Below, piece by piece: positions 50,400-58,223 of a DNA stretch of 64,000 bases. The DNA comes from DASZIT01 sp035948855. Lineage in GTDB: Bacteria; Actinomycetota; Acidimicrobiia; Acidimicrobiales; RAAP-2. The position numbers were made by a program, and so were the translations under genes. The stretch covers positions 6,020 to 70,019 of the forward strand of contig DASZIT010000148.1 of NCBI GenBank assembly GCA_035948855.1, given 5' to 3'. Every line of letters starts with the position of its first letter. The first letter of the stretch is position 1. Below the pieces are notes generated by a model that worked only from the letters and a program-made list of their open reading frames with translations, did no database searches and was not told where the DNA came from.

Positions 50400-51554
50400 A
50401 TGACGGACACCGATCGCCCCAATGACATCACGCTCCTGGGGGCCACCGGGTTCACCGGTCGGCTGATTGCCCACTACCTCGACCAACATGCGCCCGACGA
50501 CACCCGGATCGTCCTGGCCGGCCGCAACCCGGCCAAGTTGGAGTCGGTCATCGAGGGCATGAACCGCAAAGTTGAGGTGGCCCGGGTCGACGTCACCGAT
50601 CCGCCCACCGTCCGGGAGTTGGCCGAATCCACCCGGGTGCTCATCACCACGGTGGGGCCGTACATCGAGCACGGTGAGCCGGTGGTGGCCGCCTGCGCCG
50701 CGGCCGGAACCGACTACCTCGACCTCACCGGCGAACCCGAGTTCCTCGACTTGATGTATCTGAAATACCACGCCACCGCGGCGTCCACCGGGTCCCGGTT
50801 GATCCACTCGGCTGGATTCGACTCCATGCCCCACGACCTCGGCGCCCAGTTCACCGTCGAGCAGCTGCCCGAGGGCGTCCCCCTCACGGTGACCGGGACG
50901 GTGAGGGTCAAGGGCACCTTCTCCGGCGGCACCGCGGCGTCGGCCCTCACCATCCTGTCCCGATACCGCCCGGCGAAATTGGTGCATGCCGAGCGGATGC
51001 AGGTCGAGCCCCTGCCCCCCAACCGAACGGCAAGGATTGTCACCGCCCGCTTGAACAGGAATCCGGAGGGCGACGGTTGGGTGCTCCCGATGCCGACCAT
51101 CGATCCGCTGATCGTGGCCCAGTCCGCCCGGGGCCTTCCCCGCTACGGGCCGGATTTCACCTACTGCCACCAAATGGCGGTCCCCAACCCGGTGGCCGGG
51201 GCCGGCATCGCCCTCGGCGCCGGGGCCCTGTTCGGGATCGCCCACATCCGGTCGGCTCGGGAAGCCCTGGTCAAGCTGCGACCTTCAGGTTCGGGCCCCA
51301 CCGATGCCCAGCGCGCCGCCGCCTGGTTCTCGGTGAGGTTCGTGGGCGAAGGGGGGGGAAAGAAGGTGTTGACCGAGGTGGCCGGGGGCGACCCTGGCTA
51401 CACCGAGACGTCCAAGATGATCAGCGAAGCCGCGCTCTGTCTCGTCCACGATGCACTGCCTCCGACCGCCGGCCAGGTCACCACGGCCATCGCCCTCGGC
51501 GCGACACTCCGGGGTCGCCTCGAACGGGCCGGCATGACCTTCCGCATCCTCTGA
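50400..51554 (+). CDS. saccharopine-dehydrogenase-like (trans-acting enoyl reductase) protein
   Basis: A 384-residue oxidoreductase with an N-terminal Rossmann domain (LLGATGFTGRLIAHYL) and the saccharopine-dehydrogenase/trans-enoyl-reductase pattern (AGTDYLDLTGEPEF, then HSAGFDSMPHDLG). In mycobacteria relatives reduce polyketide or lipid intermediates; here the substrate is unknown. A hydrophobic stretch (AGIALGAGALFGIAHI) lies near residue 270. It is followed by the L,D-transpeptidase gene after 9 bases. Confidence 0.88.
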   Translation: MTDTDRPNDITLLGATGFTGRLIAHYLDQHAPDDTRIVLAGRNPAKLESVIEGMNRKVEVARVDVTDPPTVRELAESTRVLITTVGPYIEHGEPVVAACAAAGTDYLDLTGEPEFLDLMYLKYHATAASTGSRLIHSAGFDSMPHDLGAQFTVEQLPEGVPLTVTGTVRVKGTFSGGTAASALTILSRYRPAKLVHAERMQVEPLPPNRTARIVTARLNRNPEGDGWVLPMPTIDPLIVAQSARGLPRYGPDFTYCHQMAVPNPVAGAGIALGAGALFGIAHIRSAREALVKLRPSGSGPTDAQRAAAWFSVRFVGEGGGKKVLTEVAGGDPGYTETSKMISEAALCLVHDALPPTAGQVTTAIALGATLRGRLERAGMTFRIL

Positions 51555-51563
51555 CCGCCAACT

Positions 51564-52733
51564 ATGGCTGACTACAAGATCCTGGTCCCGCCCCCTCGCC
51601 GGCATCGGCCCCTCCTGATTGCCGGTGTCGTCGCCGTCGCGGTCATCATCGTGGTGGCGGCGGTGGTGGTGGTGACCCATCGGGGCCACGCCAACAACGC
51701 CACCTCGTCCTCCACCAGCACGTCGGCCACCGTCGCCGCCCCGCCCTTGACGGTGGTCTCCACCACCCCGGCGTCCGGCGCCACCAACGTCCCCACCGAC
51801 ACCTCCGTCGCCGTCCAGTTGTCGGCGCCGATCGCCAGCGTCGCCGCCATGCCGTCTCTGGCCCCACCGGTGGCCGGGACCTGGAAGAAGACCGGCGCCA
51901 CCATTGCCACCTTCGTCCCCACCTCCGCCTTCTTGCCCACCACCGTCGAGTACCTCACCTTCCCGGCCGGGCCCAGCGGGTTGCGGGGGGTGGCCGGAGG
52001 CGTGCTGGCCACGCCGCTCACCGTCACCTTCACCATCGGCCAGGCCAGCACCGAGCGGCTGCAGCAACTCCTGGCCCAGGAGAACTACCTGCCGTTGTCC
52101 TTCACTCCCAGTGCCCCGCTGAGCTCGCCGGCCGAGACGTTCATGCCCCAAACCGGGACCTTCGCCTGGAGGTGGCCCGGCACCCCGCCCGACCTGATGG
52201 CGCTGTGGACGGAAGGCTCCGAGAATGTCATCACCAAGGGCGCGGTGATGAATTTCGAGAACCAACACGGGCTGACGGTGGACGGGTTGGCCGGCCAGAA
52301 GGTGTGGACCGCGCTGGTGACCGACGCCGCCGCGGGGAAGACCAACGCCAATCCGTACACCTATGTCCTGGTCCAGAAGACGCTGCCCCAGAACCTGAAC
52401 CTCTACAACAACGGCGCACTGCAGTTCGCCGCCATTCCGGTCAACACCGGGGTCCCCGGGGCCGACACCGCCGACGGGACCTACCCGGTGTTCGAACACA
52501 TCACCTCGTCGCGGATGCAGGGCACCAATCCCGACGGCTCGACCTACGACGACCCCGCCGTCCCCTGGGCCGCCTACTTCAACGGCGGTGACGCCTTGCA
52601 CGGATTCGTGCGGGGCAGCTACGGCAGCCCGCAGAGCAACGGGTGCGTGGAGATGGCCATCACCGATGCGGCCAAGACGTGGCCGCTCACCCCGATCGGC
52701 ACCCTGGTCACCGTCACCGGGCCGGCGTCGTAG
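51564..52733 (+). CDS. L,D-transpeptidase (YkuD) with Ig-like domain, membrane anchored
   Basis: A 389-residue wall enzyme. A basic start (PPPRRHRP) precedes one membrane segment (about 17-37). Then comes an Ig-like domain (about 58-160), a PGB-like middle part (about 190-250) and a YkuD domain (about 255-387) with His346 and Cys361 in SNGCVEM. The more usual motif is SHGC; Asn in place of His is tolerated in related actinobacterial forms. It makes 3-3 crosslinks in peptidoglycan. It lies 9 bases after the reductase gene. Confidence 0.88.
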   Translation: MADYKILVPPPRRHRPLLIAGVVAVAVIIVVAAVVVVTHRGHANNATSSSTSTSATVAAPPLTVVSTTPASGATNVPTDTSVAVQLSAPIASVAAMPSLAPPVAGTWKKTGATIATFVPTSAFLPTTVEYLTFPAGPSGLRGVAGGVLATPLTVTFTIGQASTERLQQLLAQENYLPLSFTPSAPLSSPAETFMPQTGTFAWRWPGTPPDLMALWTEGSENVITKGAVMNFENQHGLTVDGLAGQKVWTALVTDAAAGKTNANPYTYVLVQKTLPQNLNLYNNGALQFAAIPVNTGVPGADTADGTYPVFEHITSSRMQGTNPDGSTYDDPAVPWAAYFNGGDALHGFVRGSYGSPQSNGCVEMAITDAAKTWPLTPIGTLVTVTGPAS

Positions 52734-52736
52734 CAT
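52731..52736 (+). promoter_or_regulatory. -10 box for likely leaderless methyltransferase-Mug transcript
   Basis: TAGCAT (its TAG is the stop codon of the transpeptidase gene) ends 8 bases before the GTG at 52745. Confidence 0.4.
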
Positions 52737-52744
52737 CGGCGTCC

Positions 52745-53821
52745 GTGCACCAGGCCACCGTCGACACTTATAACGACCGGGGCCTCGACTGGGCCGCCAC
52801 CCACCGCACGCCACGTCGTCGTGCCGACGCCCAGCGGTTCGCCGACAAGGTCGGTGCCGGGCGGCTCCGCCTCGACCTCGGATGTGGTGCCGGGCGCTAT
52901 ACCGATCTCCTCGGAAAACCGGTGGTGGGACTCGACGCCTCGGCCCCGATGCTCGACGAGTGCCGGTCGCGGGTTCCCGACGCGCGCTACCTCCAAGGTG
53001 ACATCGAAGCCCTGCCCCTGGCCCGAGGATCGATGTCCGGAGCCTGGTCGTGGATGACCCACCATCACATCGCCCGCGACCGGCTGCCGATGGCCTTGTG
53101 GGACCTCCATCGGGTGCTGGCCGTCGGGGCGCCGTTCGAGCTGCAGGTCCTCCACGGTGACGGTGAGGGGAGCGACCTCGGCGACGGCGAGGAGGCGGGT
53201 CGCTTCTTCGCGAAATGGATGCCTGACCGGTTGGTGGAGGTGATGGTGGGTGCCGGCTTCGAGGTCGACCCGGGCTCGGTGGTGGTGTCCGGTGACGAGC
53301 TGCGACTCTCCGCGGTGCGGGGCCGCACCCTGGCCGACACCGTCGCGCCGGGCATGCGTCTGCTGATGTGCGGGTCGAATCCCAGCTTCCACTCGGCCGA
53401 CGCCAACGTGGGGTACTTCAAGGCGGGCAACCGATTCTGGAAGGCGGCGCTGGCCAGCGGACTGGTGGCCAAGGACCGGGATTCCCTCGATGCCCTCCGG
53501 ACACACGGGATGGGGATGACCGATCTGGTCAAGCGGCCCACCCGCACCGCCGGGGAGGTGATGCCCGACGAGTACCGCCAGGGCCTGGGTCGCCTGGAAC
53601 GGCTGGTGGACTGGCTGCAACCCAAGGCGGTCTGCCTGGTGGGGTTGGGCGGGTGGCGGGTGGCCGCCGACCCCCGGGCCCAGCCCGGGCTCCACGAAGT
53701 GCGCCTGGGCGGCCGCCCGGTCTACGTGATGCCGTCGACCAGCGGGCTCAACGCCCGCACCTCCGTCGACCAACTGGCCGACCACCTGCGGGCGGCGATG
53801 ACGGTGGCCGACGCGGCCTGA
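52745..53821 (+). CDS. fusion of SAM-dependent methyltransferase and Mug-type G:U/T mismatch DNA glycosylase
   Basis: A 358-residue two-domain protein. Residues about 35-190 are a class I methyltransferase (LDLGCGAGRYTDLL at 43-56, VVGLDASAPML for the acidic loop). Residues about 203-350 are a mismatch uracil/thymine DNA glycosylase of the Mug family: CGSNPSFHS (209-217) carries the catalytic-loop Asn, AGNRFWK (227-233) and MPSTSGLNAR (329-338) are the other signatures. Mug removes uracil or ethenocytosine opposite guanine. GTG 52745 is used; earlier frame is shadow. The methyltransferase substrate is unknown; the pairing suggests a base-repair or modification link. Confidence 0.87.
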   Translation: MHQATVDTYNDRGLDWAATHRTPRRRADAQRFADKVGAGRLRLDLGCGAGRYTDLLGKPVVGLDASAPMLDECRSRVPDARYLQGDIEALPLARGSMSGAWSWMTHHHIARDRLPMALWDLHRVLAVGAPFELQVLHGDGEGSDLGDGEEAGRFFAKWMPDRLVEVMVGAGFEVDPGSVVVSGDELRLSAVRGRTLADTVAPGMRLLMCGSNPSFHSADANVGYFKAGNRFWKAALASGLVAKDRDSLDALRTHGMGMTDLVKRPTRTAGEVMPDEYRQGLGRLERLVDWLQPKAVCLVGLGGWRVAADPRAQPGLHEVRLGGRPVYVMPSTSGLNARTSVDQLADHLRAAMTVADAA

Positions 53822-53848
53822 CGGTGGACGGGACGGATCCCGACGGCG

Positions 53849-54634
53849 TCAGTCGTACAACGCGAGGATGGCCGACAGGACGCCGTCGACCTGGGCGGAG
53901 GGGAGCAGGCTCCCGCCGTCGACCGGAACGTTGATACCGGTCACGTAGGCGGCCATGTCCGAGCAGAGGAAGGCGATCACCGACGCCACGTCGTCGGCCG
54001 TCCCCACCCGGCCCAGCGGGGTCTTGCGGTCGAAACCGGCCCGGACCTTCTCGTCCCCCATGAGCGGCGCGGTCAGCGTGGTTTCGATGAGGCCCGGGGA
54101 CACGCAGTTCACCCGGATGGTGGGGCCGTACTCGAGGGCGGCGGATTGGGTGAGGGCGATGACCGCCGCCTTGGAAGCGGCATAGGGCGCCTCGCCCCTT
54201 GTCGGCCGCATCCCGCTGACCGAGGCCATGTTGACGATCGATCCTCGGCCGGTCTCGAGCATGACCGGTGCCGCCGCCCGGATGCCGATGAACGTCCCCT
54301 TCATGGAGACGTCGACGATGCGCTGGTACTCGCGGTCGCTGTAGCGATGCAGCGGCTTGACGTTCCCGACCCCGGCGTTGTTGACCAGGATCGTCAGCCC
54401 GCCGAGTTGGGCGGCGACCAGCGGCACCGCCGCGGCCATCGCCTCGCTGTCGCAGACATCGGCCACCACCACCGGGCTGCCCCCCAGCTCGGCGGCCACC
54501 GCGGCGGCGGCGTCGGCATCGATGTCCAGGACCGCCACCCTGGCCCCTTCGGCTTTCAGGCGGAGGCAGGTGGCCCGGCCGATTCCCGAACCGGCGCCGG
54601 TGACCAACGCCTGATGTCCCTCGAGCAGCCCCAT
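53849..54634 (-). CDS. short-chain dehydrogenase/reductase
   Basis: A 261-residue classical SDR: TGAGSGIGRATC, NNAGVGN, NMASVSG and YAASKAAV with the catalytic Tyr and Lys. The C-terminal INVPVDGGSLLPS is usual. Its ATG shares a base with the stop of the monooxygenase-like gene (TGATG), so the two are coupled; the pair may oxidise the same compound. Substrate unknown. Confidence 0.9.
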   Translation of the reverse strand: MGLLEGHQALVTGAGSGIGRATCLRLKAEGARVAVLDIDADAAAAVAAELGGSPVVVADVCDSEAMAAAVPLVAAQLGGLTILVNNAGVGNVKPLHRYSDREYQRIVDVSMKGTFIGIRAAAPVMLETGRGSIVNMASVSGMRPTRGEAPYAASKAAVIALTQSAALEYGPTIRVNCVSPGLIETTLTAPLMGDEKVRAGFDRKTPLGRVGTADDVASVIAFLCSDMAAYVTGINVPVDGGSLLPSAQVDGVLSAILALYD

Positions 54635-54933
54635 CAGACCAGGCCCTCGACCGGGGCCAAGTGGATGACCTCGGGTGGTGACTGGAAGTAGGACCCGATG
54701 AGCGCCCGCCACCGGGTGAAGCGCTCGGACTGCCGGAAGCCGACGGTGTGGTCTTCGAGCGTCTCCCAGTGGATCAACAGGAGGTACTGGTCGGGCGTCT
54801 CGATGCCTCGATGGAGGTGCAAGGAGACAAACCCGTCGGCTTCGGCCACCACCGCCCTCGCCTCACGCAGCGCGGCCTCGAACTGCCGGTTCCCCCCGGG
54901 TCGGATGTTGATCACGGCATGTTCGAGAACCAT
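54634..54933 (-). CDS. antibiotic biosynthesis monooxygenase (ABM) family protein
   Basis: A 99-residue dimeric ferredoxin-like fold protein. EHAVINIRPGGNRQFEAAL and LLLIHWETLEDHTVGFRQSERF are typical ABM segments, with His in the FVSLHLHRG strand. Members act on quinones or haem without metal, or are simple binding proteins. It precedes and overlaps an SDR gene by one base. Confidence 0.87.
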   Translation of the reverse strand: MVLEHAVINIRPGGNRQFEAALREARAVVAEADGFVSLHLHRGIETPDQYLLLIHWETLEDHTVGFRQSERFTRWRALIGSYFQSPPEVIHLAPVEGLV

Positions 54934-54984
54934 GGCACGGCACGTTAGTGCCCGGGCTCGATTGCTTCCGTTCCTGGCCGGTGG

Positions 54985-55467
54985 CTACCCGATGGGAGCC
55001 GGATCACTGGTCAAGAGCTGGTCGAGCCGGGTCAGGGTCCGTTCCATGTCCCGCCGGGTCTTGTTCCAGTAGATGTTTCCCAACTTCAACAGCGCCCGCT
55101 GATGGTCGGTGGTGATGTCCCAACTCTCCCGAACCCGGGTCCCGCCCTCCACCGGCTCGAGCTCGTAGGCCCAGACCCTCCCGCCGACCAGATGCCCCCA
55201 GGTCCCCTCCGGGCCGGTCTTCCAGGCGACCCTCCGGTTCGCCTCGAACTCGACCACCCGGTTCACCGTCGAATACCGGATTCCGAGCTTCATGTTCATC
55301 CCGAACGTCATGCCCAGGGCCAGGGGCTGCGAGGCTCCGGCCCGCGCCCCCTGCAGCATCCCCGACCCGTCGAACAAGGTGTGTTGACCGGCATCGGCCA
55401 GCACGTTGAACACCGTGGCGGGCGGAACCGGAATCGTCCGCTCCACGGTGAGGACGTTTCCCTTCAT
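54985..55467 (-). CDS. SRPBCC/START-like fold protein
   Basis: A 160-residue polyketide-cyclase/SRPBCC fold protein: VERTIPVPPATVFNVLADAGQHTLFDGSG at the N-terminus and VWAYELEPVEGGTRVRESWD in the middle. These bind hydrophobic ligands in a deep pocket. ATG 55467 fits the family start; the frame further upstream is shadow. It lies 13 bases after the 67-residue protein gene on the same strand. Function unknown. Confidence 0.83.
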   Translation of the reverse strand: MKGNVLTVERTIPVPPATVFNVLADAGQHTLFDGSGMLQGARAGASQPLALGMTFGMNMKLGIRYSTVNRVVEFEANRRVAWKTGPEGTWGHLVGGRVWAYELEPVEGGTRVRESWDITTDHQRALLKLGNIYWNKTRRDMERTLTRLDQLLTSDPAPIG

Positions 55468-55480
55468 CGCCGGCACCCCC

Positions 55481-55684
55481 TCACGCCACCGGGGTCGTGT
55501 CGGGACCGGATGACCCGTCATTCCCGGTGTTGGCCGGCGACGGGCTCGACTCCGAGGCCAGGGTCACTGGGTCGGGACCCGCCCAGGAGGACTGCGGATC
55601 GCTGGCCGGGAACGATTCCTTCTCCGCCTCGTCGATGGCCTCGTCGATGGGATGATCACTCGAGCTGGCGTGGTCATCGAGCAT
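55481..55684 (-). CDS. small acidic protein with ESFPASDPQS motif
   Basis: A 67-residue, acidic, probably disordered protein. Residues 13-35 (DEAIDEAEKESFPASDPQSS) match a pattern seen in short conserved bacterial proteins that read E-x-FPASDPP; the rest is Ser/Pro rich. It lies 13 bases before the SRPBCC gene and may be co-transcribed. No function is known. Confidence 0.7.
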   Translation of the reverse strand: MLDDHASSSDHPIDEAIDEAEKESFPASDPQSSWAGPDPVTLASESSPSPANTGNDGSSGPDTTPVA

Positions 55685-55835
55685 GTCGGGACTCCTTCAT
55701 CCGGGTGGCCGGGTGACCATCCTGTCACGTGCCATGGCCCCCTTCGTGGGTCCCCTGGAATACCCTCAGGAGCCCAACGTTTCACCTAGTAAGAGGCGTG
55801 AATTGGTGCCCGCCGGGAGAACTGAGGAATCGAAC

Positions 55836-56558
55836 ATGCTGGTGGAGATCTGGTCGGACGTGGTGTGTCCCTGGTGTTACATCGGGAAGCGGCAATTCGA
55901 GGCGGCTCTGGCCTCGTTCCCCCACCGGGACGAAGTCACAGTGGAGTGGCGGAGCTTCGAGCTCGATCCGAGCGCCCCGACCCGGCGGCAGCTCTCGACC
56001 AAGGAGCAGCTGGCCAAGAAGTACGGGATGACCGAGGATCAGGCTCTGGCGGCGACCGACCGGGTGACCGGAGTGGCCAAGGAGGTGGGGCTCGACTTCC
56101 GGTGGGACGACGCCAAATCCGGCAACACCTTCGACGCTCACCGCCTCATCCACCTGGCCGCTACCCACGGCCGCGGTGACGCCACCAAGGAGGCCCTCAT
56201 GGCCGCCTACTTCACCAACGGAGAGCCGATCGGCGAGCGACCTACCCTCGAACGGGTGGCCAAAGAGGTCGGGCTCGATGCCGACGAGGTGGCCACCGCG
56301 CTGGAAGACGGCGCCTTTGCCGACGATGTCCGGGGCGACGAGAAACTGGCTGGCGAGCTCGGCATCAGCGCGGTCCCCTTCTTCGTGATCGATCGGGCCA
56401 TCGGGGTCCCGGGCGCCCAGACCCCGGATGTACTGCTTTCCGCCCTCGAACAGGCGTGGTCGAAGGCGCACCCCCTCTCCATCGTCAGTGGCCCTTCCGG
56501 CGATGCTGACACTGGCGACGCCGGAGAGGCGTGCAGCGACGGAAGTTGCGCGGTCTGA
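55836..56558 (+). CDS. DsbA family oxidoreductase (FrnE-like)
   Basis: A 240-residue thioredoxin-fold protein with the CPWC active site at residues 11-14 (SDVVCPWCYIGK) and the helical insertion seen in FrnE/2-hydroxychromene-isomerase relatives; GISAVPFFVID is the cis-Pro strand. A C-terminal CSDGSC adds a second Cys pair, as in FrnE. There is no signal peptide, so it acts in the cytoplasm, perhaps in oxidative stress. GAGGAA lies about 8 bases before ATG 55836. Confidence 0.88.
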   Translation: MLVEIWSDVVCPWCYIGKRQFEAALASFPHRDEVTVEWRSFELDPSAPTRRQLSTKEQLAKKYGMTEDQALAATDRVTGVAKEVGLDFRWDDAKSGNTFDAHRLIHLAATHGRGDATKEALMAAYFTNGEPIGERPTLERVAKEVGLDADEVATALEDGAFADDVRGDEKLAGELGISAVPFFVIDRAIGVPGAQTPDVLLSALEQAWSKAHPLSIVSGPSGDADTGDAGEACSDGSCAV

Positions 56559-56559
56559 T

Positions 56560-58140
56560 TCATCTGCGGCTGTCCGCCACCAACGGGGTGCCGATGTCCT
56601 CGGTCCCCGGCAGGGAGGGTGGGCGCTCGAGGTGGTCCTGGAGTTCCTCGACGTCGACATTGCCGATGACCAGAAAGGTGTCATCGGCGACGCCATTGCG
56701 GGTGCGGGCTTGGAGCGTCTCGATGTTGACGTCGTGCACCTGGAAATACCGGCAGATGGTGGCGAGAAGTCCCTGTTCATCCGGAGCCACCACTTTCACG
56801 ATCGATCGATCGTCGGCCCCCTGGACGGTCACGCTCACGTGCCGGAGGGGTCGGAGGGCGGGCAAGGGCGCGGCTTCCACCGCCGCCATGCTCCGCAACC
56901 GGGCTCCGAGGGCGTCCCACGCCGAGCGGTCGAACTGGGCACCGCCCCCCACGATGAAGGAATGAAGGGCAAGATGCTGCGGTTTCCAGGTGGAGGCCGA
57001 TGCATTCGAGATGGACATCCCGCTGGCCGTCAAGACGGCGGCGCTGTCGGCGAGCAGGCCTTTACGGTCCCGGGCCACGATCGTGAGCCGGACCAAGGTC
57101 GAGGCCTCGATGCGCCGGGCCAAGGCCCGCACCTCGCCCTTTTTCAACTTGGGTCGACACAGCACCAGATCGCCGGCCAGTGCCGGGGCCGAGTCGCTCA
57201 GCAGCCACAGCGGCGCCGATGACCCGAGGAGGGACTTGATATCCCGCTTCGAGAGATGGGTTCGCTTCAGGAGTCGCTCGACCTCGCTTCTCCGATCTGC
57301 GGCCCTCGATGCCTCGTGGTCGGCCACCTGGACATCGATGGTGGAAGCCAGCACCTCCCCGAACGAGTCGGGATCGACCAATAGCCACGCATGGCCGCCG
57401 CTGACCACCCGACGATCGGCGCCCACCGTGTTGCACACCGCCTCGAATGCGGAGCGGGGAACCACCGTGTCCCGCTCGCTGGTCAGCGCGAGCACCGGTA
57501 CCCCGGATTCCTTCAGTTCGGCCAGATCGATGCGAAGGTCGGCCCGCTGGGCCAGGACCCCGGCCCGGGCCAGACCCAAAGGATTTCGAAGGATGTTGGG
57601 CACCAGATCGGCCCGCATCGCCAGCATCAATTCCAACGCATCGGAGGGAGGCCAGAACTCCCGGCCGAACCCCACGGCCCACTCCCACGGGTGCCGCTCA
57701 TTCACCCCCCCGACCGCGTTGAGCAGCACCAGATACCGGACCCGCTCGGGTTGGTCCCGGGCCAGCTTGATGGCGACGCCACCCCCAAACGAGTGGCCGA
57801 TGACCAGCGCCGGCTCCCCGATCCCGACCTCCGCCATGAACGAGGCCACCCAATCGGCGTAGCCACCCAGGTTCATCTCGCCGGCGGGAAGGTCGGCGGT
57901 ACCGCCGAAGGAGGGCATGGCCGGGGCGAACACCCGGCAGCCCCGGGAGGTCAACCGTCGGATCGCCCGCTTGTAGGCCCGGCTGCCGAGGGCCCAGCCG
58001 TGGAGGAACACCACTGGTGGCCCATCGGCGCCGCCGACGCCATAGACGGCGCGTCGGCCCGCCACCCGCGTTCGGTGCCAGGTCAAATAGTCGTCCGAGT
58101 CCGGCCCCCTCGACGAGGGCCGGCTGCCGATCGTCCCCAC
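56560..58140 (-). CDS. alpha/beta hydrolase fused to two GlnD-like ACT domains
   Basis: A 526-residue fusion. Residues about 25-265 are an alpha/beta hydrolase with VVFLHGWALG, Ser117 in GHSFGGG, Asp224 and His250, so the triad looks complete. Residues about 345-425 and 446-505 look like two ACT domains of the GlnD (PII uridylyltransferase) C-terminal type (RLTIVARDRKGLLAD, then VKVVAPDEQGLLATICRYF). The stretch 285-345 has a charged helical linker. ACT domains bind amino acids such as glutamine, so hydrolase activity may be controlled by nitrogen state. No nucleotidyltransferase or HD part is present, so it is not GlnD. Confidence 0.82.
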   Translation of the reverse strand: MGTIGSRPSSRGPDSDDYLTWHRTRVAGRRAVYGVGGADGPPVVFLHGWALGSRAYKRAIRRLTSRGCRVFAPAMPSFGGTADLPAGEMNLGGYADWVASFMAEVGIGEPALVIGHSFGGGVAIKLARDQPERVRYLVLLNAVGGVNERHPWEWAVGFGREFWPPSDALELMLAMRADLVPNILRNPLGLARAGVLAQRADLRIDLAELKESGVPVLALTSERDTVVPRSAFEAVCNTVGADRRVVSGGHAWLLVDPDSFGEVLASTIDVQVADHEASRAADRRSEVERLLKRTHLSKRDIKSLLGSSAPLWLLSDSAPALAGDLVLCRPKLKKGEVRALARRIEASTLVRLTIVARDRKGLLADSAAVLTASGMSISNASASTWKPQHLALHSFIVGGGAQFDRSAWDALGARLRSMAAVEAAPLPALRPLRHVSVTVQGADDRSIVKVVAPDEQGLLATICRYFQVHDVNIETLQARTRNGVADDTFLVIGNVDVEELQDHLERPPSLPGTEDIGTPLVADSRR

Positions 58141-58223
58141 CCTGAGAGGATGGACCGGTCAGATTTCGTCCCGGTTACGGCCGGATGAACTTGATGGGTC
58201 CGGACCGACCGGCAGTCCGGCTC

